DNA from: Oxytricha trifallax
Lineage: Eukaryota > Ciliophora > Spirotrichea > Sporadotrichida > Oxytrichidae
Direction: 5' to 3'
DNA: 64,000 nucleotides
NCBI GenBank assembly: GCA_000711775.1
Contig: ARYC01000288.1
Location: 62,001-126,000 of the forward strand
In this document: positions 22,000 to 33,801 of the stretch, piece by piece
Numbering within the stretch: the stretch's first letter is position 1
How the letters are laid out: every line of letters starts with the position of its first letter
The notes under the pieces: generated by a model
Told to the model about the DNA's origin: nothing
What the model saw: only the letters and a program-made list of their open reading frames with translations
Databases searched by the model: none
Made by a program: the position numbers and the translations under genes

Positions 22000-22335
22000 T
22001 TTAATACTAATGCTAAAAGATTTAACAATTCATCATCACAGTGTTATGTATTTAAAATAAATGTTGATATTTAATGTATAAAAATTCTTAAACTTAAATT
22101 ACTAATAACTTTAACAAAAGTAAGAAATATTATAAATTAAAAACATAAAATAAAATTCAAAATGCAAATACAACACAATTGAATTTATCTCCATTAACTG
22201 CGAAAAAATTCGGTTTTCCTCAATAAATAAAAGTATGTTGAAATTAGTGAAAAAGAAAATCAAATGCAAAAACAAAACCCATTAGCTAAATATATATAGG
22301 AGAGATAATCTATTTATACACAAGCTTAATTACTA
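22000..22335. other. AT-rich spacer
   Basis: No coding sequence, inverted ends or repeats recognised. Confidence 0.5.
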
Positions 22336-22339
22336 TATT

Positions 22340-23840
22340 AGGCAATTTAGCATGCGAACTCTATGAGGATAGCAGGATACCTAAGAGTGGAGGCATTGAG
22401 AGTATTAGCAAAAGAGATGTCATGTTATTCCTACTAGTGCTATAGTTGCCCTGCTTAGACTGCAAGCCCTCATGCAGTTCATGGCCAAGCTTTCATTCCC
22501 TATTGTTTGCCTGGCATTTTCAGTTAGGGGTCTTCGCTCCTGATCGTGGCTCTTCAACATGTACCACATTCTACACTTAAGGATCTCGATGTCAGAATGT
22601 TGACACTTTTGTCCAAATGTTGACAGATAGGCAGCTGATCAAAAGGGGATGCTTAAAGATGAAGCTACTAGGGACTCCTTTGCTTTCTCAGCGGAGTGGA
22701 AGAGCAGAGCCTCAGCATCAGTTTGCCGTTCTCTATCTGCTCTCTAGCCTACAGCAGGGGTTTAATAGGCTACCTCAGAAAATGGTCAAAATACTTACAT
22801 TGGGAACTCAGGCATTTGTGGACTTTCGGTTTTGCCGACGAAGTAAGGGGCGAACCTTCGAATGGGGGGCCGCCAGTGCTGCCACGCGATTCACCATGCA
22901 AAGGCGCAGGGAGATGGAGTCTCCGACCAAGACATCTATCCCAGGAGCCGAGATACACGAGCATCTTTGTTTCTCATGCTATACCGTAGCCTTTCAACCA
23001 GGCGCCTTACTCATCTCTTTGAGTTGAATCTCGGGCTACAGTCACGCGCTTCTTGCATGCAGATGCTTTCCTATAGCTCTTTGCCGCTTTCTTCTGGTGG
23101 TTATCTGATTTCTTCCCTGATACAGTAGATCAGCCTTAGCGCTTTCCTATTAGATTGTATAGACTTTCGAAGGAGATGTATCTCTTGTCGTATGCTGGGC
23201 TAAGGATCCCTGAAGCACTATCCTACTAGCTGTAAGCCCTTTAGCATCTCATCAAATGAGGATCCCTTCCACTCTCGTGCTTCAGAGCTGCAATGACACA
23301 TCTTCGCACCAAAGGGAACATGCTCAGATGTCAGGAGTGTCAATGCTTAGTTATCCTCGGGTATCAGGCTATACAAGGCCTTCCATCTCTCTTACTATTG
23401 CAATCTTTGTGCTTAATACGAGTAGATTCAGCTCAAATGTGTTCGCAATATCTTGCCCATCTCACTTGCAATGCTATAAGGGGTCAGATGAACAACGCTA
23501 ATACTCACCCTCCAGCTCCTCAGAGCCTTTCGAGCATAGTAGGCATCGCCAGAGAGAGTCACATGACTATTAAACCCTTCAAAGCCGCTGGTTCTCTATA
23601 GGAGGCACGCGATGTCAATGCTAGTAACGGTATTACAGTGAATGGCAAATAGGCCTCTGCCTTATCCTTCTTCTCCCCATTTCTTGTGGCTGTTAAAGAC
23701 CCAGTAGATTTGCCTTGATGGCTGGCAGCTGCACCAGAGCTGCTTAGACATGCTACTGTCGCTCAAGTCACTATGGTCAGTTAGCCTGAAATATGGCAGT
23801 CGCAATTAATGGCAGTTAGGAATTAAACTTAAGAATGATT
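22340..23840. other. GC-rich island 2 (1.5 kb), origin unknown
   Basis: Base composition jumps to roughly balanced over about 1.5 kb, then drops back abruptly. With the ciliate code the plus strand has a frame without TGA from about 22340 to 23027 and another from 23293 to about 23715. They are Arg/Ser/Leu-rich with codons (CGA, CGG, AGG) unlike the MDSs nearby, and several frames on both strands are long, as expected of GC-rich non-coding DNA. I could not match a protein, rRNA, tRNA or transposon. A transferred organellar or bacterial fragment, or a structured RNA locus, are options. Confidence 0.55.
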
Positions 23841-23906
23841 TAATATATTAAAAGTCTTAAATACTCAGTTTTAAAATTTGGTAGCTAGTCATTTATCAAC
23901 AAGGGT

Positions 23907-23908
<2 letters not shown>

Positions 23909-23938
<30 letters not shown>
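23909..23938. repeat. TA dinucleotide repeat
   Basis: About 14 TA units between the GC-rich island and the WD40 gene. Confidence 0.9.
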
Positions 23939-23941
<3 letters not shown>

Positions 23942-24054
23942 GCTTCCATCACAAATCAACAAGCTACCAAATTCCTATAATAATTTTTAATTAATTCAAA
24001 TTTAAATTTATTTATAACAATCACCTTATTCAATCACAAATCATACTTTTATCT

Positions 24055-25950
24055 ACTAATTTGGCTTTTGATAGATTTTAAGGTCTATTAGCTTTTGGAA
24101 CTATCTAAAACATTATCAAGATTGTATCTCTTTTAAATTGTAAACAATCATCTATTTTAAAATAGAAGATTTTAATTGAATCTATGTTACATATCTTTAA
24201 AAGGCTATGAATATGAAATATATGATGCTCATAAATCAGGTATAAGGCGTTTAGAATTCATTCCAAATTAAGGTATATTAATAAGTTTCGATGATAGAAA
24301 CATGTTGAGTGCTTGGAATTTGAAAGATCTTCGCATCCCACCTCAAACATGCCAGATTTAAGACTCAATTTAAGGATTAAATGGAGTTGTAGTAACTTGC
24401 ATGCACACTCCACAATTCTTGACAAATGAACCAGAGAATCATGATTTCCTCTTGTGTGCTTGAGCAACGGAAACATCTATACTTATACTATTTCAGCGAA
24501 TAGAATCAGCTAGTTAGTAATTCGATTCAAATTGATGTTCCCAGATAAATCTTCAGCTGGGGATGTTGTCACTGACATGAAAGTAGATCCTTAACACATG
24601 CATAGATTGCTCATTGCGTATGAAAACACTGCAGTTGTAGTATATTCATTGAATAAAAACAGAGATATTTAGAGGATAGTCTTTTCTTAGTATGACTAAG
24701 ATCGTGGCAAAGCCTTATAAGTAAACTTTTTCACTCCTGAATGCCAAATGTTTGTAGTAGGCTATTCTAGTGGATAACTTTGTTTGTATAAAAGTGAGAG
24801 CAAAAGTTAAAAACCTGCCAAAGTCATAGACATGTAGATTCAAAACATCTATGAGATGAATATCAACATAGTGGAGAGAAGCAATCTTTATTAAGATTTA
24901 AGTGTTTAATACTCTTTTGAAACTGCGACTAATTTTGGAAAAAGCAGCTAGTTAAACAGAGATATAATATTGATTTCAGGAAAGAATTTTGAATAGTAGT
25001 TTAAGATTAGTTAACTATGGGATTAAACAATATTTAATGATGACATTTGTATTTCGGCTGCTGCAATATTCATGCTTTAAGCTAAATATTAAACTTTACA
25101 AAAAATGACTTTCAAAATTCAAGACTCAAAAGAAGATTTGAAATATTATGTTTTTGGGAATAACATAGTTGACCATATTAAGGATAAGAATCGCAGTTTT
25201 AACATTTATGGTGCTTCAACTTTGCTGATACTATCAAACAGACTTAAACTTCACTTCTTTAATATTGATTCTTTATTCAAAGAAATTGAGAGCTCTCCGA
25301 ACTCATAAGTTTAACTTTGGGATAAAATTTACTCTCATTAAGAAAAGATTTTATGCTCATAACTTATCAATATAAACACACAGAAGGAACTTTAGTAAAT
25401 TTCTTGTTTTGTAGAGTTCAGAAATATTTATATTAAGCGTTAACTTTAACAAGTTTTCAATTCGATCACCTAGCTTAGAGCTATGTGAATGATAAACTCA
25501 AGAAAAAGATACCTAAGGAATTTGATTCAGATTTAGAAATTCAATGCAGTCTTAATTATAGCGAAGGCAGACATAGTATGTTTATTATTGAATAAACTTA
25601 GAGTAATTTCTGAGAAAAAAATTTAAGTAAAATTTTGATTCATTTTAATAATAAGTCTATCACCTCTTTAAAGCCTATATAAAAAGACTCCATTTTAAAG
25701 CAATAGAAGTGATAAAACTCTTATCCTAATCGTTAGATTATTTTTTGAATGTTGATGGAATCTACTCTAATGAAAAATAATGGCAATATCGACATTTATA
25801 GGTTCCCACACATCTATTTCAAAGATGGAGCTAATGTTGATCATGATGAAATTTTAGATGAAGTTGATATCTTGACCCCCAGACATTAGAAATTTTAGCA
25901 ATTAAAGCATTAATGTGCTTTAAACCTATAAATAAAAACTTTAACGGAGG
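24055..25950 (+). CDS. Lgl/tomosyn-like WD40 gene, 5' part of protein
   Basis: Resembles the N-terminal beta-propellers of lethal giant larvae / tomosyn (STXBP5), which bind SNAREs and act in polarised exocytosis. In order: NLAFDRFQGLLAFGTI (24.06 kb), LKGYEYEIYDAHKSGIRRL and GILISFDDRNMLSAWNL (24.2-24.31 kb), VVVTCMHTPQF, LSNGNIYTYTISAN, VDPQHMHRLLIAYENT (24.6 kb), YSSGQLCLYKSES (24.78 kb). Later islands (FNIYGASTLLILSNRL; KIPKEFDSDLEIQC; FPHIYFKDGANVDHDEI) continue to about 25.95 kb in changing frames. An IES or intron lies at about 24.13-24.18 kb, and the frame slips by one base near 24461, before LSNGN. No start codon was identified and the C-terminal SNARE-like tail is not seen. Confidence 0.7.
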
Positions 25951-25954
25951 GATT

Positions 25955-26239
25955 ATACTTAATTAGCTTCGGTTTATTATATATCTCCATTTTTTCATAA
26001 GATTTTCCCCTTGTTTTCATTGTCAAATAAGCGATTTTTGTGTCTTTAATAGTTTAAATTATGCAGTTGTCTGTTTCGTAATAGAGTTTTCAAATTTGTA
26101 ATTTATTTAATTAATCCATTCCCCAACAACTATTTTGTAAACAACCAAATTGATGGTAAAATTAGCTTAAAATTGCAACATTAAGTAAATTTAAAATAAA
26201 GTAAAATGAGCGTTATGAATTAAATCTCAAATTCAAATC
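25955..26239. other. AT-rich spacer before the TBE cluster
   Basis: No coding signal. Ends at AAT, the likely target duplication of TBE B. Confidence 0.5.
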
Positions 26240-26358
26240 AATCAAAACCCCAATACCCCTAAGTGCTTTGATTTGTAGGGTATAGTTGGGGTCATATTGG
26301 GGTTAGTAGACTAAATGCAGGTTTAATAATAATTTAAAGATTATTAGTGTGCTTAACT

Positions 26359-27813
26359 CAAACAAATTTTATCTGCTTGGCTTGTGATCCTCTTGAATCT
26401 AGCTGTCTGTAGTTGTTTTATATCTCATCTAATGATTATCTTGAATATACTGGAGCTTTTACTATGAACATCTCAACTATCTTCTTAATTTTATTTCAGA
26501 TTTCTTCTTATTTTATATGTTTAGCTGCCAAACTTATTGATTATTTTTCGTGCTTTGTTCCAACGTATGACATACTATCCATATCGCAATCTAAGATAAT
26601 AGCAGCAATTGCTAATACATCCCACTAAACTGAACCATTAAACCATTTCTCTCTAATTGGGAAGTATTCAGGAGTGCCAAGAACTTTTGCTAAGGTCACT
26701 ATCTTTTAAATTAATGCTCTATTGAAATCAATAACTACTTCATCTTAAGGGCAGAGGTTATGCATAAAATTTTCAGGCTTCAAATTATATAACTATGAAC
26801 ATATCCAAGTACATGCATCTCGTTAACACCCTTTATCATATCCGTAAGAATATCATTTAAGTCGTCAGGGTGTCTATTATGATATTGATAGTCTCTTAGA
26901 TTCATTTCAAATTTCTTTAGCCTTAGTGCGATGAAACCATAGCTTAAGATAATACTATTTAACTTAAGCAAGTTCTTGAAATTTCTTCTTTAAGCCTCTC
27001 TAAGAATCATATAATCGTTAGCAAACTCATTTTAATACTGCTCATTTTTAATTAGAAAGCTGAAAGGGTATACCTTGTATGCATACTCATCAGCCATTAT
27101 AAGTTTCCTTTGTTAGGCGCACTTATATATAAGTAATTATAAATACAGCTTCCTAGATCAATTGCATTTAATGCAGGAATATTCATTACTTTACTTTGAA
27201 GTATGATAAAACAGTTGTCTGCAGGCAAGTTCATTGATTCAAATCAACTCTGTCTCTTGAGCTTCTCCTGTAACTCTCTTTACGACTCAAGAATGTTTGA
27301 TTTTATTTTTGAAGGTACAAGTTTTTAATTCTCCTTATCTTAAATCAATAATTCACTAAGATGAGGTTTTTGCATTTGCTTCTTAACCTTTGGTGAGTGA
27401 GTGTAAGACTTCATACATGTTGTGCCTTAGTACCTTCCATCCACTTTGTCATGTTTAAAATAATTCTTGGCCTTGCTGGAATGTACCTCTTTAAGGTGTC
27501 TCTTCAAATTCAAACTTTGTTCGGTTGAAAAAAAAAATCTAGCAGACTTCGCATTAATATGTTTTATTTTTTCAATTAACCGCTCTTCCTTTACTTCCTC
27601 AACAACTTCAATAAGATTTTAAATTCTCATCTATGCCTTCTTCTCTTTCTTGTTTTAAGCTTCAATAACAATGACCTCTGCTTCAAATTAAAGAGCTCAA
27701 AGCTCTACTTCTCTTTCAATGAAAATAATCTCTGGTTTCTTGGTAGACCCAAAGTTAAGCTATGATTATCCTGCTCCAAGAGAAATAGCTTTGTGATTTA
27801 AGTTAGCCGCCAT
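26359..27813 (-). CDS. TBE B zinc-finger/kinase ORF
   Basis: Minus-strand homologue of 19423-20871. ATG at 27813 (rc of GCCGCCAT), stop TGA at 26359-26361. Keeps the zinc-finger region (about 27370-27560), the kinase C-lobe landmark DMIKGVNEMHVLGYVH and the final KQIKFV. Where TBE A has an in-frame TGA this copy has AGG in FIALRLKKFE. Several other small lesions make it look non-functional. Confidence 0.75.
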
Positions 27814-28397
27814 GTTTAAATTTAAATTTAAATTTCTATTATTCAGCTTTAATAACCTCTAAAGTTATAGCAACTATGTTTAGGAGTCGACACTGCAGCA
27901 ATAATGGTTGATTTAGAGGTGTTAGAGTTCATATTTATACTTAGTTTATATCTATACTTTTCAAATTTCATGTATAATATTTTTAATTTTGGTACCAACT
28001 TAAAAAAAATTCGGGTTGATACCGTACCGATACCAGTTAGGTTTTGAACAATTTTGGAACTTTTCCATTAAAACCTCATTAGTTTAAAACTAGGTAGTAA
28101 TTAAGTTTTGGTACTATTAAATTGGTACAAATTAAAATTAAACAGTACCAGTACTAATTAAATTGAAACAAATTTAGTACTAATTTAATGGAACTAAATT
28201 GATAAAAATGGAGTTCCATATCAGAAGTTAGTTACAGCTTTTGCCAGCCCTCCACGTAACTTAATAGGTTGACCTCCCTTAAGATGCCCATAATTAATAC
28301 TAAGATTTTAAACAGTAGGATCCAGAACTCTTTATATATTAAAATTTGAAATTCAATAAGAATAGATGGAACAAGGATGGAGTCTATAATTACTTCA

Positions 28398-29155
28398 ATG
28401 AAGAGGATTGAAATTAAAGAAATTATCTCAAGATTTAGAAGCAAGGAGGATTTCTATCGATACCTAACTCAACATGGTAAGAATGTATCATAATACTTAA
28501 TCTTAAACTATAATTGGATTATTCATTCCAACGATGGAAGGACCCAAAATTTCATTCTTAAAAGCAATACTTTGAGATAAGAAGAAAGCCTTCAAAACAG
28601 TGAAGTTAAAATGATATAAATACCAAACTACCCAGAGATTTCAGTCTCTGCGAGGATGTGATGAAAGATGAAGAGTTGGTAGTTTATCTTTCTACCAAGA
28701 AACAACTCTCAAACAAACTTCCAGAAAGAAGCTTCTTCTTTGGTGTTCTTGGCACTTTAAGAGAGAGTTATCTCAAAGAGATTATTGAAGAGGCTCACAA
28801 GAAACGCTACTCTATTTCTCCAGAAGATTAAAAGAAGCAAGGCATACTATAAGTGAGACCTGGCTCGCAAAGCTTAAAAAGCATCAATTCCTCTCTAGTA
28901 AGCTTTGATTCAGAATTTTTTAGGGAAACCTGGAACCATATATTCCTAATGAAAGAGCATGCAAAGGTTCACAGAGAGAGAAAGTCATAGATTATTCATG
29001 AAGTGAGCAAGAGACTTTAAAAGGATGTTTAAAAGCCAGATGGAATGAACATAGATGCAGGAGCTGGCACAAAGAGAAGAAATATGGGCCCAAGCAAGCC
29101 ATAAGAAGAGGAGAAAAAGAGAAGACAAACCCATTTATGGGTTAATTTAATATGT
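28398..29155 (+). CDS. TBE B 22-kDa-type ORF
   Basis: Homologue of the ORF at 18060-18828, starting ATG 28398 (MKRIEIKEIISRFRS). Conserved blocks KLPERSFFFGVLGTL and AHKKRYSISPED are present. The usual terminal TGA is replaced by TAA (Gln in this code), so the frame runs a little longer. Small lesions in the middle. Confidence 0.65.
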
Positions 29156-29159
29156 AAAT

Positions 29160-29550
29160 ATATTCATTCGTTTAAATCTAAAACTTATTTATAAACATTC
29201 ATTCTTCCCTCTCTCGCACAAATTGTTGTCTTATCTACACTAACTCTCTTACAGCTGCTTTGAATAAAGTCTACTGTGTCGATGGGCGAGTCATGCATAA
29301 GATGATACAGCAGCAGCTTCTTGTAGTGAGTATTGATTTAACTCCAGTAGAATTCTATTCCATTAAATTAAGTGATATACAGAACTTTGTAAACAGGAGT
29401 TATGTTTAAGTCTTCATAAACTTTCTTAGACTCCTTAGTCTTATGAACTAACAGGTTATCAACAAACAGGATGATCTCTTGGTTCCTATACTTCTCTCTA
29501 AGCTTATGTAGGAACTCTATAAATTACTCTCGCTTAAAAGAGCGAGGGTG
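29160..29550 (-). pseudogene. TBE B transposase, C-terminal fragment
   Basis: Minus-strand match to the last third of the transposase, including the LFVDNLLVHKTK block and the stretch down to the shared ICAREGRMNV end. The N-terminal two thirds are absent, cut at the border with TBE C. Confidence 0.7.
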
Positions 29551-29689
29551 AATCAAAACCCCAAAACCCTTTCAGTAGTTTGATTGAGTTTTTGATTGAT
29601 AAATTTAGACAATTAGGCATACTTTATTAGGGTTTAGTAGTGTTTATGTAGGGGTTTAATGTTTACATATTAGTAATTAAGTGAGTACA

Positions 29690-30720
29690 TGCGAGGTTTG
29701 GTGTCTGTTTATGACAGTGAGTATATAAATTTATTGTTTAAGTTGCGTTATGGATGTGGTGAATATAGTGAAAAACTCAAGTCTATTCTAATTATACGTT
29801 TATAGCAAGACTACTCCATATATCTACTTCTACTTTTAGGTCTCATTGTCTATTAGCATTGAATTTAAAGAGATAGCATCTTAATTCTAAGCTTAAGAGA
29901 CCCTTAAAATTTTAGCAGCATTATATCGATTATCTTATTAATGACAAGACTCTTAAATATTGAGCTCACTTCTATCTGGTCTAGAGAGCTGTGATGTTTC
30001 ATCGCCAATTTCCTGAGCTTCACATATCTGCTTAATCGATAGCTAACATATATAAAAAATGGAATATCTTACAAGACTGTCAATCGCATTAAGAGAGTGA
30101 TTGACTTTAATGTTCCATTTTATAAGGATAATTTAAATTATATATTCGATCAAATTCAGAGGTCTTTAGAGCATAATATAAAGTTCATACACGATGATGA
30201 GGCAGTATTTACATTCAATACCTTTATATCAAAGTCTTTGTACAAGAGGTATAGTAATATAGAAGTTTATTACTAAAACTTTAAGGTGCAAACTCATGAT
30301 ATTCTTGGAAGAATTAGTGAAGATAGTAGCCTCGAGACTTATGTTATTCACACTCGTTCTATAAAGACTAAATAATATATTAAGTTCTTGCAATAACTCA
30401 GAGATAAGTAAGCTGACTAAGAGATTATTCTATTCGTTGATAACTTGTCAGTTCATAAAACTAAAGACTCAAGGAAAGAATATGAAAGGCTAAATATAAC
30501 ACCTGTATTTAATGTTCCTTACAGCCCTTAGTTCAATGGAATTGAATTATATTGGGGGTTATTGAAAGGCCACTACAAGAAACTTCTACTCTATCACTTA
30601 ATGGACGACTTGAAGATAGATACAGTCGATTTAATAAAGAGTGCTGCTAAAAGAATCAGCGATGATAAAGCTAAAGTATGGCAAGAGAAGGTAGATTTTG
30701 TGTTTATAAATAAGTATTAA
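29690..30720 (+). CDS. TBE C transposase, divergent
   Basis: From ATG 29690 (MRGLVSVYDSEYINLL) with an early frame slip near 29.83 kb, then LNLKRQHLNSKL, FIHDDEAVFTFNTF (first Asp), LFVDNLSVHKTKDS (second Asp) and PQFNGIELYW (Glu). It has TGG (Trp) after NGIELY and no missing base there, unlike the other copies, so its catalytic C-terminal part is the more intact version. The C-terminus is DFVFINKY with no TGA soon after. Confidence 0.75.
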
Positions 30721-30739
30721 ATTTAAACGAATGAATAAG

Positions 30740-31535
30740 TTCACATATTAAATTTGCCCGTAAAGGGATTTGGCTTCTCTTACTTTTCTTCCTCTTAAGG
30801 CTTGCTTGAGCCCATGTTTCTTCTATTAGTGCCAGCCCCTGCATCTATGTTCATCTCGTCTGGCTTTTAGAAATCTTTGAAGAGTCTCTTACTCAATTCA
30901 TGCTTTACTTGAGACTTTCTCTCTCTGTTAAATTTGCTGCTTTCTTTCAACAAGTAAATAGCAGTGCCAGGTTTTTATATAAAGTTAGAAGACTAACCTT
31001 ACTAGAAATGAATGGATGCTTCTGCAGTTCCTAGAGCCAGGTGTCGCTGATTTTTATTCCCTGCTTCTCTTTTTCTTCTGGAGAGATGCTATAGCGTTTC
31101 TTGTGAGCTTCTTAAATTACTTCATCTAAGTACTCAGGTTACAGAGTTCCAAGGAGGCCAAAGAAGAAGTTTCTCTCTGGCAACTTATTAGAGAGTTGCA
31201 ACTTTGATGGAAGGTAGAGATCTTCATCCGGATCACTCATAGCATCATCATAGAGGTTTGTTACTGAAATTTCAGGGTAGTTACGTATCTCTATTATTCT
31301 GATTTCATTGGACTTAAAAGCTTTTTTCTCTTCACTTAGCAATACCTTTAAGAATGATTATTTTGTTCCTTCCTAAGTTGGCAAGAACAATCCAACTATA
31401 GTTAATAAGTTAGTTATAAGTAAGAACTTACCTTGCTATACCAAATATTTATAGAGGTCCTCTTTACTTCGAAATTTTCCAATTAAATCTTGAGATTAAA
31501 TTCTCTTAATTGCATCATTCATAGATTTCATCTTG
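30740..31535 (-). CDS. TBE C 22-kDa-type ORF
   Basis: Minus-strand homologue with PEISVTNLYDDAMSD, LPSKLQLSNKLPERN and FFFGLLGTL. A GTAAGT...TATAG intron-like gap lies near 31395-31430, at the same place as in TBE A. The N-terminal MKSMNDAIKRI-like stretch lies near 31500-31530. Function unknown in the family. Confidence 0.65.
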
Positions 31536-32096
31536 CTTCCAGTTTCTATAAATGTTTAATAAATTTAATATTATGGATAATTATTTTGAACTTACTAAAA
31601 TTCTACTACTAAATAGGGAGATCCACTTGAAGGTAAGCCTGATTCAGATAAATAGATAAAGTTGGAGGAACTTTCTCCAAGTTACAGAGTTTGACTTCCA
31701 TTTTTGTCAAACTTTCTCCGGTTAAATTGCTCCTAAAATAATTAATTTAATTAGGTGGTGCTCATAATTTATTTAAAACTTAATTATGAGGTTAAACTAA
31801 AGTTCAAAACCGTATTAGGTGGTGCATTAAAAAATTAAATTTTAAAGCCTCCCCTCCTAAATTTACAAGAAAAGATTTAGGAGTACCACCTAACTTCACA
31901 AAACAAATTTAGGTGCATTTTAATGAATAAAATGGATGGAATAGTATATAAATTATCTCTAATGTTAAAAAATATAAAACTAATGTTTCGCACTCTGTTC
32001 CCTATAAACTTCTCTATATCGATGAGGATATGCTCTTGCTTGTGTATAATGGTAGGATTTGAACAGCTTATAAATTTATTAATAGTACTTATAAAA

Positions 32097-32630
32097 TGAG
32101 CGGCAAGTTACTTAGAAAAGCGGCATTGCTTGGTATTAGCCAGCAAAAACTTTCTTTCATGAATTAAAAGAAAATAGAGACTTGTGATGCCTCTACCTAG
32201 TATGAACCTGAAATTCTATAACCTTAAGTCTCAGACTTTGAATAACAATTCAGTTGTTAAATAGAAATGCAGAGCTAAGAAATTCAATGCGAAGTTCCAA
32301 TAAATATGGTTGAAGAGGAGGAAGAGAAAAACGAAATTAGAGCATTACATTTCTGTGAAGAGTGTGAGAAGAACTTCACTTATAAATCTGCTCTTAAGTG
32401 TCATATCTTAGAGTAGCATTCTAACAAGCCAAAGCTCTTTCTTAAGCATGATAAAATAGATGGAAAATATTTTTGTCCTCATTGCAATAAGTAATATAAC
32501 CATTCAAGGGATTTAAAAGTTCCCCTATAAAACCATCATGGCAAGAAGTTTGAAGTCATAGATCCTGAGACTGGTGAAGTCTTCCTTCAAAAAAGAAAGC
32601 CAAGAGACCTTTTAGAATCCTATGAACATT
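32097..32630 (+). pseudogene. TBE C zinc-finger/kinase ORF, truncated before the kinase
   Basis: ATG 32097 (MSGKLLRKAALLGISQQ). Two zinc-finger-like units follow: CEECEKNFTYKSALKCH and CPHCNKQYNHSRD. The ORF is cut at YEHS by the left end of TBE D, removing the whole kinase part. The coding sequence differs strongly from TBE A/D, showing the subfamily split. Confidence 0.75.
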
Positions 32631-32732
32631 CAAAACCCCAAAACCCCTTAATGAGGTTTATAAGTGCTTTGATTTGTAGGGTATAGTTGGGGTCTTATTG
32701 GGGTTAGTAGAGAAATTAGGCCAATTTGCAAT

Positions 32733-33795
32733 ATGAGAAATAGAAATTAGCGAAATTTAGGGTCTATATATGATGAGAAATATTTAGATTACTGCTTAAG
32801 CTTAGGTATGGTACGAGTATTAATATAGATTAATTCAAACCAGTACTGAATTATGCAGCTATAGCAAAGCTCTTACACAAGAGTGCCTCTACTGTTAGGT
32901 ATCACTGCATGTTAGCTGTTTAGCATTTTAATTTAGGCACTTGAAAGCATCCTGCAAGAAAATACAAGTTCTCACAGCACCATATTGACTACCTCTGCGA
33001 CTCAAAGACTTTGAAGTATTGGGCACACTTTCCATTAGACTAGCGAGCTGTGATGTTTCATCGCAAGTTTCCTGACATGTGTATCTCTCCTTAGACTATA
33101 GTCAATATTTATAGAAGAAATGGTATTACTTTCAAGGCTTTCAACAGAGTGAAGAGAGTGATTGATTTTACAGTGCCATTTTATAGTAATAATTTAAACT
33201 ATATATATGATTAAATGCAGAGGGCTATTACTAATTACATCAAGTTCATACACGCTGATGAAGCTGTATTCACCTTCAACACTTTTATTAATTAGTCTTG
33301 GTATAAGAAGTATGATAATATAGAAGTTTATGACTAAAAAGTGAAGGTAGTCACCCATGCAATATTAGCTGGTATAAGTGAAGATTCAGGCTTAGAGAGT
33401 TATGTTTTTCACCCTCGCTCTATTAAGCGAGAGTAGTATATAGAGTTCCTACATAAACTCAGAGAGAAGTATAGTAACCAAGAAATCATCCTGTTTGTTG
33501 ATAACCTTTCAGTTCATAAGACTAAGGAGTCTAAGAAAGCTTATGAAGAGTTAAACATAACTCCTGTCTACAACGTTCCTTATAGCCCCTAATTTAATGG
33601 AATTGAATTCTACTGAGCTAAATCAAGACTCACTACAAGAAGCTGCTGCTGTATCATCTTATGCATGACTTGCCCATCGATACAGTTGACTTAATTCAAA
33701 GCAGTTGTAAGAGAGTGAGCATAGATAAGACAACAATTTGTGCGAGAGAGGGAAGAATGAATGTTTATAAATAAGTTTTAGATTTAAACGAATGA
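32733..33795 (+). CDS. TBE D transposase, broken
   Basis: Near-identical to 16990-18053. It shares the in-frame TGA after LGT and the missing base after NGIEFY, and has one more single-base deletion near 32791. DDE blocks HADEAVFTF, LFVDNLSVHKTK and NGIEF are intact. Stop TGA at 33793-33795. Confidence 0.85.
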
Positions 33796-33801
33796 ATATA
33801 T

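Larger units (their letters stand above)
26243..29550 (-). mobile_element. TBE B, truncated, minus orientation
   Basis: Begins with the telomere-like end CAAAACCCCAATACCCC preceded by AAT. Its inverted repeat lacks about 17 bp relative to TBE A. Gene order is the mirror of TBE A: zinc-finger/kinase (minus), 22-kDa-type (plus), then the C-terminal third of the transposase (minus), cut off exactly where TBE C starts at 29554. The missing remainder is not found on the far side of the cluster. Confidence 0.85.
29554..32630 (+). mobile_element. TBE C, divergent subfamily, truncated
   Basis: Starts CAAAACCCCAAAACCC, preceded by AAT (29551-29553). Carries transposase, 22-kDa-type ORF, spacer and the zinc-finger part of the third ORF, then stops where TBE D begins at 32631. 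Clearly more diverged from the other copies at the DNA level (different inverted repeat interior and different spacer), so it belongs to another TBE subfamily. No right end is present. Confidence 0.85.

Noticed and set aside
23461-23600. Possible small-subunit rRNA 5' region on the minus strand (a GGGTGAGTA block)
   Set aside because: The hallmark rRNA sequences expected further along (530 loop, 790 and 1400 regions) are not present, so the resemblance is probably chance.
22617-23601. Several overlapping long open frames on both strands in GC-rich island 2 as protein genes
   Set aside because: Many frames are open at once, codon choice is unlike the neighbouring segments, and none resembles a family. 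I kept only the compositional observation.
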